In this document: in pieces, positions 37,723-45,303 of the stretch
Position numbering within the stretch: position 1 is the first letter of the stretch
Layout of the letters: the number at the start of each line of letters is the position of its first letter
Assembly (NCBI RefSeq): GCF_026262505.1
Contig: NC_067204.1
Location: 19,570,860-19,634,859, forward strand
Length of the DNA: 64,000 bases
From: Trichomonas vaginalis G3
Lineage: Eukaryota; Parabasalia; Trichomonadida; Trichomonadidae
Direction: 5' to 3'
The notes under the pieces: model-generated
The model's database searches: none
What the model saw: only the letters and a program-made list of their open reading frames with translations
Told to the model about the DNA's origin: nothing
Translations under genes and position numbers: made by a program

Positions 37723-38315
37723 ATGTCCGACGTCCCACCAACCGAGTCCATTCCCAAGCCAGAAGAACCGAAAGCTGCAGAACCACAACAGTCTCCTCGG
37801 CAACCTCAGTTCCAGCAAGTACCTCCACCAAATTACTACCAATTTCCACCTCAAGGTTACTACCAATTTCCACTACAAGGCTTCCCGAACTACCCTCCTC
37901 AGCCTATGCCTTACTTCCCCAACCCTTGGATGTTCCAGCAAGCTCCACCCAGCAATTCCAATCTCAATCCCAATCGAAGAGAGACCAAGAGTTCGAAGAA
38001 GGTCTGAACCGTTTACGCAAAGATTATGCCACAGCCCCTATGGAAGACGACAGGCTTTCAGTCTCTTCCCTCAAATCGACCGATTCGACTCGTACCACAG
38101 ATTCGGTTCGTGACCGTGAAGACTACCTCAAGCAGTCTGAGAGACTCTTCATCTTACAGCCATTTACAGCTGGAGCTCTCAAGAACATGCGCAATTACGA
38201 AGGTCAGACACCAGCTGGAGACCGCAAAACAGACGTGCTTACAAGAGCAGTCCAACTGGTCAAGACAAAGACTGAGATAGTCGACTTCATTCTTGCAGCT
38301 TGCCCATACAAGTAA
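37723..38315 (+). pseudogene. Proline/tyrosine-rich cargo protein, one frameshift
   Basis: Starts MSDVPPTESIPKPEEPKA. The first half is P, Q, Y and F-rich with PPQGYYQFPLQGFPNYPPQP-type repeats, like structural or secreted low-complexity proteins. The second half, in another frame from about 37940, is charged and helical (FEEGLNRLRKDYA and onward) and ends IVDFILAACPYK. A single indel near 37940 would explain the break. The first 57 bp around the start also occur in Maverick A (9937-9993). Function unknown. Confidence 0.55.
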
Positions 38316-38326
38316 AAAATAAACAA

Positions 38327-38542
38327 TTACGAGTTAAACTTTTTATTCTTTCTTTCTGAGTTGTTTAGAGCTGGTTTCTCTTGTAGGAACCTTTCGTACT
38401 CTTCCATGGTCATGTAATTGCGAATTTGGTACGCAATTCCAGGTTCGTTGTTTTTGAACCTTATGTATGTAACGCTTCCATCCTCCTCAGGGAAGTAAGC
38501 TGCTAACATCTGACCAAGTTTTCTCGGTGACTCGGAGCTCAT
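38327..38542 (-). CDS. Small hypothetical cargo protein, 71 aa
   Basis: An intact frame, MSSESPRKLGQMLAAYFPEE and onward, with an FKNNEPGIAYQIRNYMTMEE middle and a basic end. It is convergent with the proline-rich gene (12 bp apart). AAAAAGTGACATTTTT precedes the ATG. Not recognised. Confidence 0.5.
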   Translation of the reverse strand: MSSESPRKLGQMLAAYFPEEDGSVTYIRFKNNEPGIAYQIRNYMTMEEYERFLQEKPALNNSERKNKKFNS

Positions 38543-38582
38543 AAAAATGTCACTTTTTAAACGTTAAGTTTTTAGTCTTATT

Positions 38583-38777
38583 TTACCCTTTGTTTACCCT
38601 TTGTTTGTCAAGGTAGTATTGGAGTGCAATTTCTCCAAATTCTCTGTGTCGGAGTTCTTCAGCATTTTCCAAGGTGTACCTGGAGAACTCAAAGAAGTTG
38701 TCAAGAACATACTGCCATGCTGCTCTTCTGAGTTCGTCGGTATTTTGGAAGTGTTGCACCTTCGAGTCTTCGGACAT
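38583..38777 (-). CDS. Small hypothetical cargo protein, 64 aa
   Basis: An intact, helical, acidic frame (MSEDSKVQHFQNTDELRRAA) ending DKQRVNKG. Preceded by AAAAAGTGTCATTTTTTC and ATG, the clearest host-initiator-like leader of the module. Not recognised. Confidence 0.5.
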   Translation of the reverse strand: MSEDSKVQHFQNTDELRRAAWQYVLDNFFEFSRYTLENAEELRHREFGEIALQYYLDKQRVNKG

Positions 38778-38820
38778 GAAAAAATGACACTTTTTCTATT
38801 AAACCGTTTTGGCATTTCTC

Positions 38821-39000
38821 ATGAGTGAGTATAGTTCTGCCGAACCATTGGAAGAGAAGAAGTACCCTTGCTGGCAAAAGACAAAAATAGTTGCCTTAGT
38901 TGTCATTGCAATTGTACTCGTAATTGAATTCATTGTACTTCTCTTCACGTACATAAAACTCAGCAATGGTATTTGCTTTAAGAAGCTACCATCTTACTAA
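38821..39000 (+). CDS. Small membrane protein, 59 aa
   Basis: The start is at 38821 (CATTTCTC then ATG), as the four codons upstream lack a leader. A short polar N-terminus (SEYSSAEPLEEKKYPCWQK) is followed by one long hydrophobic helix (IVALVVIAIVLVIEFIVLLF) and a short basic tail ending LPSY. A single-pass membrane protein, function unknown. Confidence 0.55.
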   Translation: MSEYSSAEPLEEKKYPCWQKTKIVALVVIAIVLVIEFIVLLFTYIKLSNGICFKKLPSY

Positions 39001-39072
39001 GACTAAACACTTAGATTTTTCAAGCTTGACTTTTTACAATTTGAATTTTGTTGCTGAATTCAGCAAAAATAA

Positions 39073-39130
39073 TGTTTAGGTGAAGAGGTGAGATCTCACC
39101 CGTTTTTTCACCTGTTTTTTCACCCTCGTG
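39073..39130. repeat. Multi-hairpin element, core GGTGA (left end of cassette)
   Basis: TTTAGGTGAAGAGGTGAGAT, then CTCACC and two more inverted cores spaced by T-runs. Confidence 0.75.
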
Positions 39131-39206
39131 AATTTTCATGAATTTTCCCGAAATAAAAAATAAAGTTAGTTTTATTTTATTTATTTTTTTATTTTGTATA
39201 AAAGAT

Positions 39207-40148
39207 ATGATTTCAACAATCGGCACAACAACAATACAAACAACTACAGCACCAAACTCGTTAGTTATGAATCCTACGTCAATGTTAGTAGAGATGAAAA
39301 ACTTCATTCCTTCTTCATATACTTTCGAAACAAAAATCCAGAAGATAAAGCAAGAACTTTTAACAAGTAATTTAGACTGTACCGCACAGGATGAAGAAAA
39401 TGAACAGTATCTTTATGAAATGCAGGACATTATTGACCATTTACCCAAATTGCCTGAAATCCAACAGCAAAAACTAACTATTCCTGAATTCGACGAAATT
39501 GAAGTCAAAGCAACTGACTCAGTAGAAATAAAGAAGTTCATACGAAAGGTAAATTATGAATTCCTTGGTTTTCATTGCAACCATAAAGTTATGGACAAAG
39601 ATTGCGACATGTTATATAAGAACATCTCTGACATATATAAATCCGAAGAATTTAAGACATACGACAACTTTGTTTCATTAGTTGCAAAATGTGTTTGGGA
39701 AATAAGAGATAAAGATAGAAGAGGTAAGGTATGGCATGAACATTTAAAACCAGCAGCTTTTGAGTTAAAGAAAACCATTGACGCCTTAGTTGTTTTAGCA
39801 GGTAAGGTTTCAGAATATAACGCAAAAATGAACCCGCAATGTTCTAAATGTAAAGCAGCAATGAGGAAATATAACTACTCCGTCAAAGAGATAGAAAGAA
39901 TGAGAAACGACTATGCAGATTTAAAGAAAGAAGCAGAGAAACCAGCAGAAAATAAAATGGACATGTTAGAATTTCTGAACAAAAACTATCCAACTGCTGA
40001 CGATTTCCTTCTATCTGACGTCAAGAAGAAGTATAAAGAAACTTTCGGTATCGTTAAAACATTCGATGTACTAAAAGAAGAAATAGAAGCTACAAAACTG
40101 TTTAGGATTTCAAATATACATCGTACAATTCATGTAAAACGCTTATAA
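39207..40148 (+). CDS. Cassette protein, 313 aa, unknown function (copy B)
   Basis: Intact, and highly similar to 11013-11927 of Maverick A, with an N-terminal extension rich in T and I (MISTIGTTTIQTTTAPNS). FHCNHKVMDKDCDM, the CSKCKAAM pair, the EIERMRNDYADLKKEAEK coiled coil and the HRTIHVKRL end are conserved, while a surface stretch (RGKVWHEHLKPAAFELKK) differs. The start follows TATTTTGTATAAAAGAT. It is the only gene between two inverted hairpin elements. Not recognised; metal binding by the Cys and His residues is inference. Confidence 0.75.
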   Translation: MISTIGTTTIQTTTAPNSLVMNPTSMLVEMKNFIPSSYTFETKIQKIKQELLTSNLDCTAQDEENEQYLYEMQDIIDHLPKLPEIQQQKLTIPEFDEIEVKATDSVEIKKFIRKVNYEFLGFHCNHKVMDKDCDMLYKNISDIYKSEEFKTYDNFVSLVAKCVWEIRDKDRRGKVWHEHLKPAAFELKKTIDALVVLAGKVSEYNAKMNPQCSKCKAAMRKYNYSVKEIERMRNDYADLKKEAEKPAENKMDMLEFLNKNYPTADDFLLSDVKKKYKETFGIVKTFDVLKEEIEATKLFRISNIHRTIHVKRL

Positions 40149-40155
40149 AATAACT

Positions 40156-40217
40156 GGGGTGAAAAATTAGGTGAAAAAACAGGTGAGATCTCACCTCTTC
40201 ACCTAAAATATATTTTT
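40156..40217. repeat. Multi-hairpin element, core GGTGA (right end of cassette)
   Basis: Three direct cores, then GGTGAGATCTCACC, a second inverted core and TAAAATATATTTTTGC. Confidence 0.75.
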
Positions 40218-40324
40218 GCTGAATTCAGCAACAAAATTCTGAGTAAAATGGCATATGCTTGCTTCCCTCGGAAAACCGAGAGAAGAACAGCGAGTAAGTA
40301 AAAAACCCCAGTCGCCAAAACTCT

Positions 40325-40474
40325 ATGAAAACAGTGAAACAAATAGTTCAAGATACGTTACCTCAAACACACTATGATATGAAAGGTTGTACAATACTTA
40401 CCTTCAAAGAAGACTTACCGCTACTGAAAGAAAAAATAACAGAGTATTTTGACAACTTCAAACAAGCAGAGTAA
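40325..40474 (+). pseudogene. C-terminal fragment of a KilA-N cassette protein
   Basis: A 49-codon frame (MKTVKQIVQDTLPQTHYDMK to EYFDNFKQAE, then TAAATGAACC). It matches the end of KilA-N relic 2 in Maverick A (13590-13737), which has suffered indels. No N-terminal DNA-binding part is present, so it is a leftover of a lost or exchanged cassette. It lies just before the ATPase end. Confidence 0.5.
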
Positions 40475-40489
40475 ATGAACCATTTATTT

Positions 40490-41362
40490 TTATTGACTTT
40501 TTACAATTTGAACTTTGTTTGCGTAGATATGAATTCTGAAAGAAGTATGAGGGTCTTGTATGACTTTGTACTTCTCCCATAGTTCATGTCTGTCAAACTT
40601 ACCTGCCATGGACTCTTTCATAAGTTCCATGAAATCGTCTTCGGACAATCCGGGGAAAAGTATAATGTCAGTAAGTATTCTTTTAACATCCTTACTTAAA
40701 CTCTTGGCTGTCTGTACACATATTACGACTGAGATGTTAAAGTGTCTGAGCTTCTTAAGAATTCGACACATATCTTGTTCTCTGTTCTTTAACAAAGGAT
40801 GAGAGGCGAAATCATCTAAAATAAGAAGACATCTATGAGGGTAAGTCTTCCAATCGTAAGATTGCAATTTCTTCGAAATGTATTCTATCTCTTTCTGTTT
40901 GTTTCTGAAATGTTTCTTCTCTAATATTCTCTGCATTTCCTCATTTGGGTCTTTAAACTTAGAATTTATATACTCATTTATAGCATTATACTTCAAAACT
41001 CTTCTTTGGTACTTCTTTATCCAATCTAACAACTCAGTATCCTTTATACATACTAACTTAGACTTCTTTATAATATCTTTGAACGAATTGACGGTTTGGT
41101 CAAATTGACCAGAAGTCGAACAAATAACAACTAACTCATAGAATGGGTTCTTCTCATCTAGTTCTTGTTGTTGTGCAGCCATTTTAAGATAAGTGAAAGT
41201 CTTACCCGACCCAGGTGGTGCAATTAGACCTGTTATACCATTCTGAGCAAATAAGAACTTGTCATGTATAGGCTTTATCTGAGCATTTTCTAACTTCCTC
41301 TTGTTCTTGTTTAAAACATTCTCAAATTTCTTGTCAATGTCAGCAAACTTTTTTTCTAACAT
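40490..41362 (-). CDS. ATP: A32-like genome-packaging ATPase
   Basis: FtsK/HerA-superfamily ATPase that pumps the element DNA into capsids, a hallmark of Mavericks and related viruses. The intact 290-aa product shows Walker A GLIAPPGSGKTFTY (about residues 45-58), Walker B RCLLILDDFAS (about 178-188) and a following VVICVQTAKSL strand (sensor region). The N-terminus is a basic coiled coil. Divergent from the 149-aa gene across 35 bp. The length fits the family (about 220-300 aa). Confidence 0.9.
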   Translation of the reverse strand: MLEKKFADIDKKFENVLNKNKRKLENAQIKPIHDKFLFAQNGITGLIAPPGSGKTFTYLKMAAQQQELDEKNPFYELVVICSTSGQFDQTVNSFKDIIKKSKLVCIKDTELLDWIKKYQRRVLKYNAINEYINSKFKDPNEEMQRILEKKHFRNKQKEIEYISKKLQSYDWKTYPHRCLLILDDFASHPLLKNREQDMCRILKKLRHFNISVVICVQTAKSLSKDVKRILTDIILFPGLSEDDFMELMKESMAGKFDRHELWEKYKVIQDPHTSFRIHIYANKVQIVKSQ

Positions 41363-41397
41363 ATTTTTAGAAAATTAAAATTTTTATCTTTTAGAAA

Positions 41398-41847
41398 ATG
41401 TCTAGCGATTTCGCTATCTATATTCGAGACAAGCTTTTCGACAGCAAAACATCTGTCGACCATAAAATCTTACATAGTGTAAACAAGAAAGGGGAATTTG
41501 TTCTAAAGTTCTGTTTCTGGGAATATGACAAGAACCATAAAACATTAAGCAGAGCAGTCTTAAAATTTGTCAATGACAGACTTGTTGACAGAGATGACAC
41601 CGATTGGAAAGATGAAGTCCAACAAAAGTTCTTAGAATGCAAAGAAGACACATGCGCTGTTCTTGAAGATGAAATAGAAAACAGAATAGATGAGCTATTA
41701 AAGGACAAAGAACTTTTACATAAATATAGTTGCGCCAAATTTGACATAACTCCACCAGAAAAGAAGAAGAAAGAAAAGAAAGAAAAGAAAGTAGAAGAGA
41801 AGAAAGAACCAGAGCCAGTTCCAGAGAAAAAGAAATTTGACATGTAA
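41398..41847 (+). CDS. Conserved Maverick protein, 149 aa, basic tail
   Basis: An intact frame starting MSSDFAIYIRDKLFDSKTS. The globular part (residues 1-115) has no known motif; the last 35 residues are a K/E/P-rich tail (KKKKEKKEKKVEEKKEPEP) of a kind often seen in nucleic-acid-associated or virion proteins. The stop lies in TAAAAATAAAATTTTATTTT between two convergent genes. It shares a divergent start region with the ATPase, so co-expression in assembly is likely. Function unknown. Confidence 0.7.
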   Translation: MSSDFAIYIRDKLFDSKTSVDHKILHSVNKKGEFVLKFCFWEYDKNHKTLSRAVLKFVNDRLVDRDDTDWKDEVQQKFLECKEDTCAVLEDEIENRIDELLKDKELLHKYSCAKFDITPPEKKKKEKKEKKVEEKKEPEPVPEKKKFDM

Positions 41848-41863
41848 AAATAAAATTTTATTT

Positions 41864-42283
41864 TTAGAACATTTCTGGGTCAATGTCAATGTTCTCTTCC
41901 TCTTTAGGAGTAAACACTGGCTTAGACTCTAAAATCTTTTTACCCAATTTACCTTGAACTTCTACAACTTTAGACTCATAATATTCATAGTCGTCTGCTT
42001 TCTTTGGTTCATAAGGTATAACAAGTTTGTATGCTTTGCCTTCTTTAAGGTTTGAGAACCTTCTGTCAAAACTTTCTTTGACTGTTAACAAACCTTCTAT
42101 GTCTAAGTCTTCAAATTTCGCACCATTTTTAGTCACAATAGCAAACTTAACTGGTTCGATGTTCCAAACTTTGCTGAATGAAGACTTTTCAAAATGGTAG
42201 AAGTAAACATTCAAATATGTGAATGGGTCTAGTTCTTCTTTAAGTCCTGACATGTACTTGTTTACTGAGATGAATTTTGTCAT
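41864..42283 (-). CDS. Conserved Maverick protein, 139 aa
   Basis: An intact frame, MTKFISVNKYMSGLKEELDP and onward, rich in aromatic residues and beta-strand-like patches (YLNVYFYHFE, KVWNIEPVKFAIVTK), with an acidic end (EEENIDIDPEMF). The pattern, and a place next to the helicase gene, would fit a single-stranded-DNA-binding OB-fold protein, but I see no signature that proves it. It follows the helicase on the same strand with 37 bp between. Confidence 0.65.
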   Translation of the reverse strand: MTKFISVNKYMSGLKEELDPFTYLNVYFYHFEKSSFSKVWNIEPVKFAIVTKNGAKFEDLDIEGLLTVKESFDRRFSNLKEGKAYKLVIPYEPKKADDYEYYESKVVEVQGKLGKKILESKPVFTPKEEENIDIDPEMF

Positions 42284-42320
42284 CTTTTCTATCGGATAAA
42301 AAAATATTTTTTTTTAAAAT

Positions 42321-43556
42321 TTACTCAGAAAAATTTTTCTTTGTATATACACCATTCTGAACATCTAAAAGACTTTTGACATTTGCCAAGAATGTTCGTT
42401 TAGAAGCTGTCATATAACCATATTCTTGACAATATTGTTTATACGAATCGTACAATGACCTTTCATCTAATGACACAAAGTCAGTTTCATCTATGAACAG
42501 TTCATATACACTCTTGTTTGCTTCTAACAATGTTTGTCTCTCTTCGGTATGTGGAATTTGTCTTGGATTGAACTTAGAAATATCTAATGTCATGAAATAT
42601 GAGAACAAGTGGTTGTAAAAGTCAGATGTCAAAGTTTCTGCTAAGTCGTCAAAATATTCTGTATCTTGCATATGAGCTTCTGACGTTCTGACAACTACAT
42701 ATCTTCTGTCAGAACTTTCTAACTTCATCGGAACAGCATTGTTTGAAACCATAATGAAGTTTGCAACATTTTCACAAACTCTTTGGTCTTTATACTTTCT
42801 TTCAACAACTCCAACTTTGTCTGTTATAAGACTCTTCAAAGCATCTGAGTTCAAAACTTTTGTTGTATCTATACTTTGAAGTTCATTGCAAACTATAAGT
42901 TTCATATTCTCAATTGAAGAGTTAAATTTACCGCAGATGTTTTCTAAGTTTGTCATATTCGGATTCGAATAACCTTCTAACAGTTTGCACAAAATATCTG
43001 TAAAGAAAGTATTCTTACCAGTTCCTTGTTTTCCAATTATAATGAGAGCAGTTTCATTTTTAGCACTTGGATGTTGTAAGATGTTTGCAAACCAACATAA
43101 GATATACTCATAAACCTTTTCGTTTCCATTGCATATAATTTCTTTGACATGGTCTAACCAAGCTTCTATAATATTTTCTTTCCATTCTACTTGTTCGTAT
43201 TTATATCCAGTGAAGATAGAATAGAAGTTTGGAGAAGGTGTATAGAACTTTATACCTCGAACTGAAAAATCTTCTAACTTTGACAATAAGATATCCCAAG
43301 CATCTAACATCTTCATTCCAACTTGTACGACTTTTATTTTCTTAAGTTTCTGTCTACATTCTTGTTCAGACACTATTGTTGCTCTTGGTATGTTAAAGAC
43401 AACATCCCATTCTTTCATGACATAACATTCTGGGGCAGAGTCAACATAAATGACTAAACGTTTCAAATTCTCGACTGCTTTGTTATAGTCTCTAAATGGA
43501 CACATATTTCTGAATGCTTGGAAGTCATAAAAATCTGAAACATCTATTCTGTACAT
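42321..43556 (-). CDS. Superfamily 3 (D5-like) helicase
   Basis: A replicative helicase of the virus-type SF3 class. The intact 411-aa product has Walker A ALIIIGKQGTGKNTFF (about 170-185), Walker B NMKLIVCNELQSID (about 218-231), motif C NFIMVSNNAVPMKL (about 272-285) and an arginine-finger-like SSDRRYVVV soon after. The N-terminal about 150 residues have no recognisable archaeo-eukaryotic primase motif, so this is a helicase without primase, consistent with protein-primed replication. The C-terminal region looks like a small winged-helix-type domain (SLYDSYKQYCQEYGY). The leader is T-rich and runs into ATAAAAATG. Confidence 0.88.
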   Translation of the reverse strand: MYRIDVSDFYDFQAFRNMCPFRDYNKAVENLKRLVIYVDSAPECYVMKEWDVVFNIPRATIVSEQECRQKLKKIKVVQVGMKMLDAWDILLSKLEDFSVRGIKFYTPSPNFYSIFTGYKYEQVEWKENIIEAWLDHVKEIICNGNEKVYEYILCWFANILQHPSAKNETALIIIGKQGTGKNTFFTDILCKLLEGYSNPNMTNLENICGKFNSSIENMKLIVCNELQSIDTTKVLNSDALKSLITDKVGVVERKYKDQRVCENVANFIMVSNNAVPMKLESSDRRYVVVRTSEAHMQDTEYFDDLAETLTSDFYNHLFSYFMTLDISKFNPRQIPHTEERQTLLEANKSVYELFIDETDFVSLDERSLYDSYKQYCQEYGYMTASKRTFLANVKSLLDVQNGVYTKKNFSE

Positions 43557-43586
43557 TTTTATAAAAATAAAAAAAATAATATTTTT

Positions 43587-44384
43587 TTATTCTTGACTTT
43601 GTTGTTCCATTTGTTGCATTTGTTGTTCTTGAGCTATTTGTTGTTGAAGTTGTTCTTGTAATACAATACTTTCACCAGTTGCATCTTCCAATTCGAAACT
43701 TTCTGCCGTCATTGACAAATACATAGGACATAAAAGTTTTACAGGAACAAAGTTTGCGTCAACTAATGTCAACGTTATACTTGCCAAAGTGTTTGAGTTC
43801 ACTAAGGTTGAAAATTCTGCATTCGAATGAACAATAGGCAAACCAGCAGAGAAAGTATTGTTTATACGCATAAGTATCTTTTGGTCATAATAGTTTCTGT
43901 CGACATTCGAATAACACTTTGAACCTAAGTTTGAAACAATATATAAGATTGGTGTGCTTAATGTCAATGGAATAGACATTCCTTGTATGACACCTTTTCC
44001 TGTTATAGGAAACTGTTGGTAGTAAAAACCAGAAATAAGTTTTGTATTATAGCTCATATCGTTTATAGTAAACTCAGTCGGACATCCAAACATAATGAAA
44101 CCTGCTCTAGTTGCAGCACATGTTACACCCGTCCTTAAAGTATTAAATAAGTCAACAAAACCTGTTGGTGGTATATCTGAGTAAGTATCTTCAAAGGAGT
44201 ATTTTTTACCATTCACAACAATAAAGTCTTCTGGTGTCAAAAGAGCAAAACAGGCTTTAGTCGTCATTGTGTTTAAGGTTAGTTTACAATATCGTCCTTG
44301 AGGACTTTGTAAGTTTGTTGTTATAGAATTATATGACTCAGGGTTTTTAGTCGTAATAGTATAAACCATTATGTCTTCTGCCAT
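43587..44384 (-). CDS. Probable minor capsid (penton-type) protein
   Basis: An intact 265-aa frame. The first about 230 residues are beta-rich with few charges and no catalytic motif (TMTTKACFALLTPEDFIVVN, ISGFYYQQFPITGKGVIQG), as expected of a single jelly-roll capsid protein. The end is a Q/E-rich low-complexity tail (QEQLQQQIAQEQQMQQMEQQ). It sits 4 bp after the 192-aa gene and one block away from the major capsid gene, the usual neighbourhood of the Maverick minor capsid protein. The assignment rests on size, composition and place, not on a diagnostic motif. Confidence 0.65.
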   Translation of the reverse strand: MAEDIMVYTITTKNPESYNSITTNLQSPQGRYCKLTLNTMTTKACFALLTPEDFIVVNGKKYSFEDTYSDIPPTGFVDLFNTLRTGVTCAATRAGFIMFGCPTEFTINDMSYNTKLISGFYYQQFPITGKGVIQGMSIPLTLSTPILYIVSNLGSKCYSNVDRNYYDQKILMRINNTFSAGLPIVHSNAEFSTLVNSNTLASITLTLVDANFVPVKLLCPMYLSMTAESFELEDATGESIVLQEQLQQQIAQEQQMQQMEQQSQE

Positions 44385-44388
44385 TTAC

Positions 44389-44967
44389 TTAGCAAATAAA
44401 TTTTAATGAAATGTTGTGGTCGTCAAATATTTTTATGACGTCTGAGAAACTATATTTTAAGTTCAACGTTTCACCTCCTTTCATAACGTATATCTTGTCA
44501 ATGGCATTATATGAAACACCACAGCAACTAATGTCGGGTTCTATTTCTTTGATGTTTATATCGTCTGCCTCTGTCAAAAGTTTCAATAGTTCTTTCAAAA
44601 CTTCATGAGGTGCAATGACATATGAGTTCACTTTTACAGGGTTGTGTTCGACCAAGTTTAACATTATACTTAAAGCTTGACAAATCTTCTCCTGAGTTTG
44701 AAGTTTGTCTTTCAGTTGTTGGTAGTCGTTTCGAATATCTGCAACAGAACTTAAATCTCTGCTAACTTCAGGATATGTTGGTTCTTTTACAGGAACAATT
44801 GTTATACCATCTTCGTCTTCGTATGGTTTCCCCATTTCAACATCTCTGTCTTTGACATTGACAATAACACTTTGACTGTTTGTTTGAGTTGGTGAATTTA
44901 ACTTCACATCTGCCACCGCCATTAAACCTTTTGAAACACTTACGCTTCTATTTTTCGGAAATGACAT
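44389..44967 (-). CDS. Conserved Maverick protein, 192 aa
   Basis: I place the start at 44967 (MSFPKNRSVSVSKGLMAVAD) because the core leader (CTTTTTATTCTAAGTAAA then ATG) precedes it, although the frame is open further upstream. A polar N-terminus is followed by an acidic stretch, a coiled coil (IRNDYQQLKDKLQTQEKICQ) and a compact C-terminal domain. It is packed between minor and major capsid genes, so a virion assembly factor is plausible. Not recognised. Confidence 0.65.
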   Translation of the reverse strand: MSFPKNRSVSVSKGLMAVADVKLNSPTQTNSQSVIVNVKDRDVEMGKPYEDEDGITIVPVKEPTYPEVSRDLSSVADIRNDYQQLKDKLQTQEKICQALSIMLNLVEHNPVKVNSYVIAPHEVLKELLKLLTEADDINIKEIEPDISCCGVSYNAIDKIYVMKGGETLNLKYSFSDVIKIFDDHNISLKFIC

Positions 44968-44985
44968 TTTACTTAGAATAAAAAG
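44968..44985. promoter_or_regulatory. 18-bp bidirectional start region
   Basis: TTTACTTAGAATAAAAAG (approximately) separates the divergent ATGs of the 192-aa and 105-aa genes. It is the same length and nearly the same sequence as the spacer between the 282-aa and fiber genes. Confidence 0.5.
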
Positions 44986-45303
44986 ATGGACGTATTCGAG
45001 TATCTCTTCGAATTGAAGCAGAACAAAGTTTATACTCACAAACAATACAAATACATTGACAGAATAGTTCTTTACACAAACAATGGAAAATGTTATAGAA
45101 TAGCAGTCTTTGCTGAACCTAAATATTTTCATAAAGCAAAGAAAGTTGGTATAACCGAGATGGTGAAAGTTCTTGAAGCAGACAAAAATATAACTTCAAA
45201 ACTGACCGATATTACTAAAGGAAAGTTTATAATACAGTATTATGTCAAAACTGGGTGTCAATATTTGACGAGAGAGAAAGTCAGTTCAAGAACAACTTAC
45301 TGA
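44986..45303 (+). CDS. Conserved Maverick protein, 105 aa
   Basis: An intact frame, MDVFEYLFELKQNKVYTHKQ and onward, mixed alpha/beta, basic overall. Its last codons overlap the end of the capsid gene on the other strand by 7 bp (45297-45303). Copy A retains a relic in the same place. Not recognised. Confidence 0.65.
   Translation: MDVFEYLFELKQNKVYTHKQYKYIDRIVLYTNNGKCYRIAVFAEPKYFHKAKKVGITEMVKVLEADKNITSKLTDITKGKFIIQYYVKTGCQYLTREKVSSRTTY

Larger units (their letters stand above)
39050..40235. mobile_element. Inverted-repeat-bounded gene cassette
   Basis: A 1.2-kb unit. Each end carries TGCTGAATTCAGCA, an AT-rich spacer, then a GGTGA-core multi-hairpin element; the two ends are near-identical inverted repeats of about 75 bp. 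It encloses only the 313-aa gene. No transposase is visible, so movement would need an enzyme supplied elsewhere, or spread by recombination between hairpin elements. In Maverick A the same gene is bracketed by elements with different cores. Confidence 0.55.

Noticed and set aside
37452-37757. SSTFSDS heptapeptide frame across the 21-bp array
   Set aside because: Any 21-bp repeat without stops gives such frames; it lies in a divergent promoter and its start overlaps the proline-rich gene antisense.
44968-45132. Upstream extension of the 192-aa frame
   Set aside because: It runs antisense through the 105-aa gene; the ATG at 44967 has the core leader.
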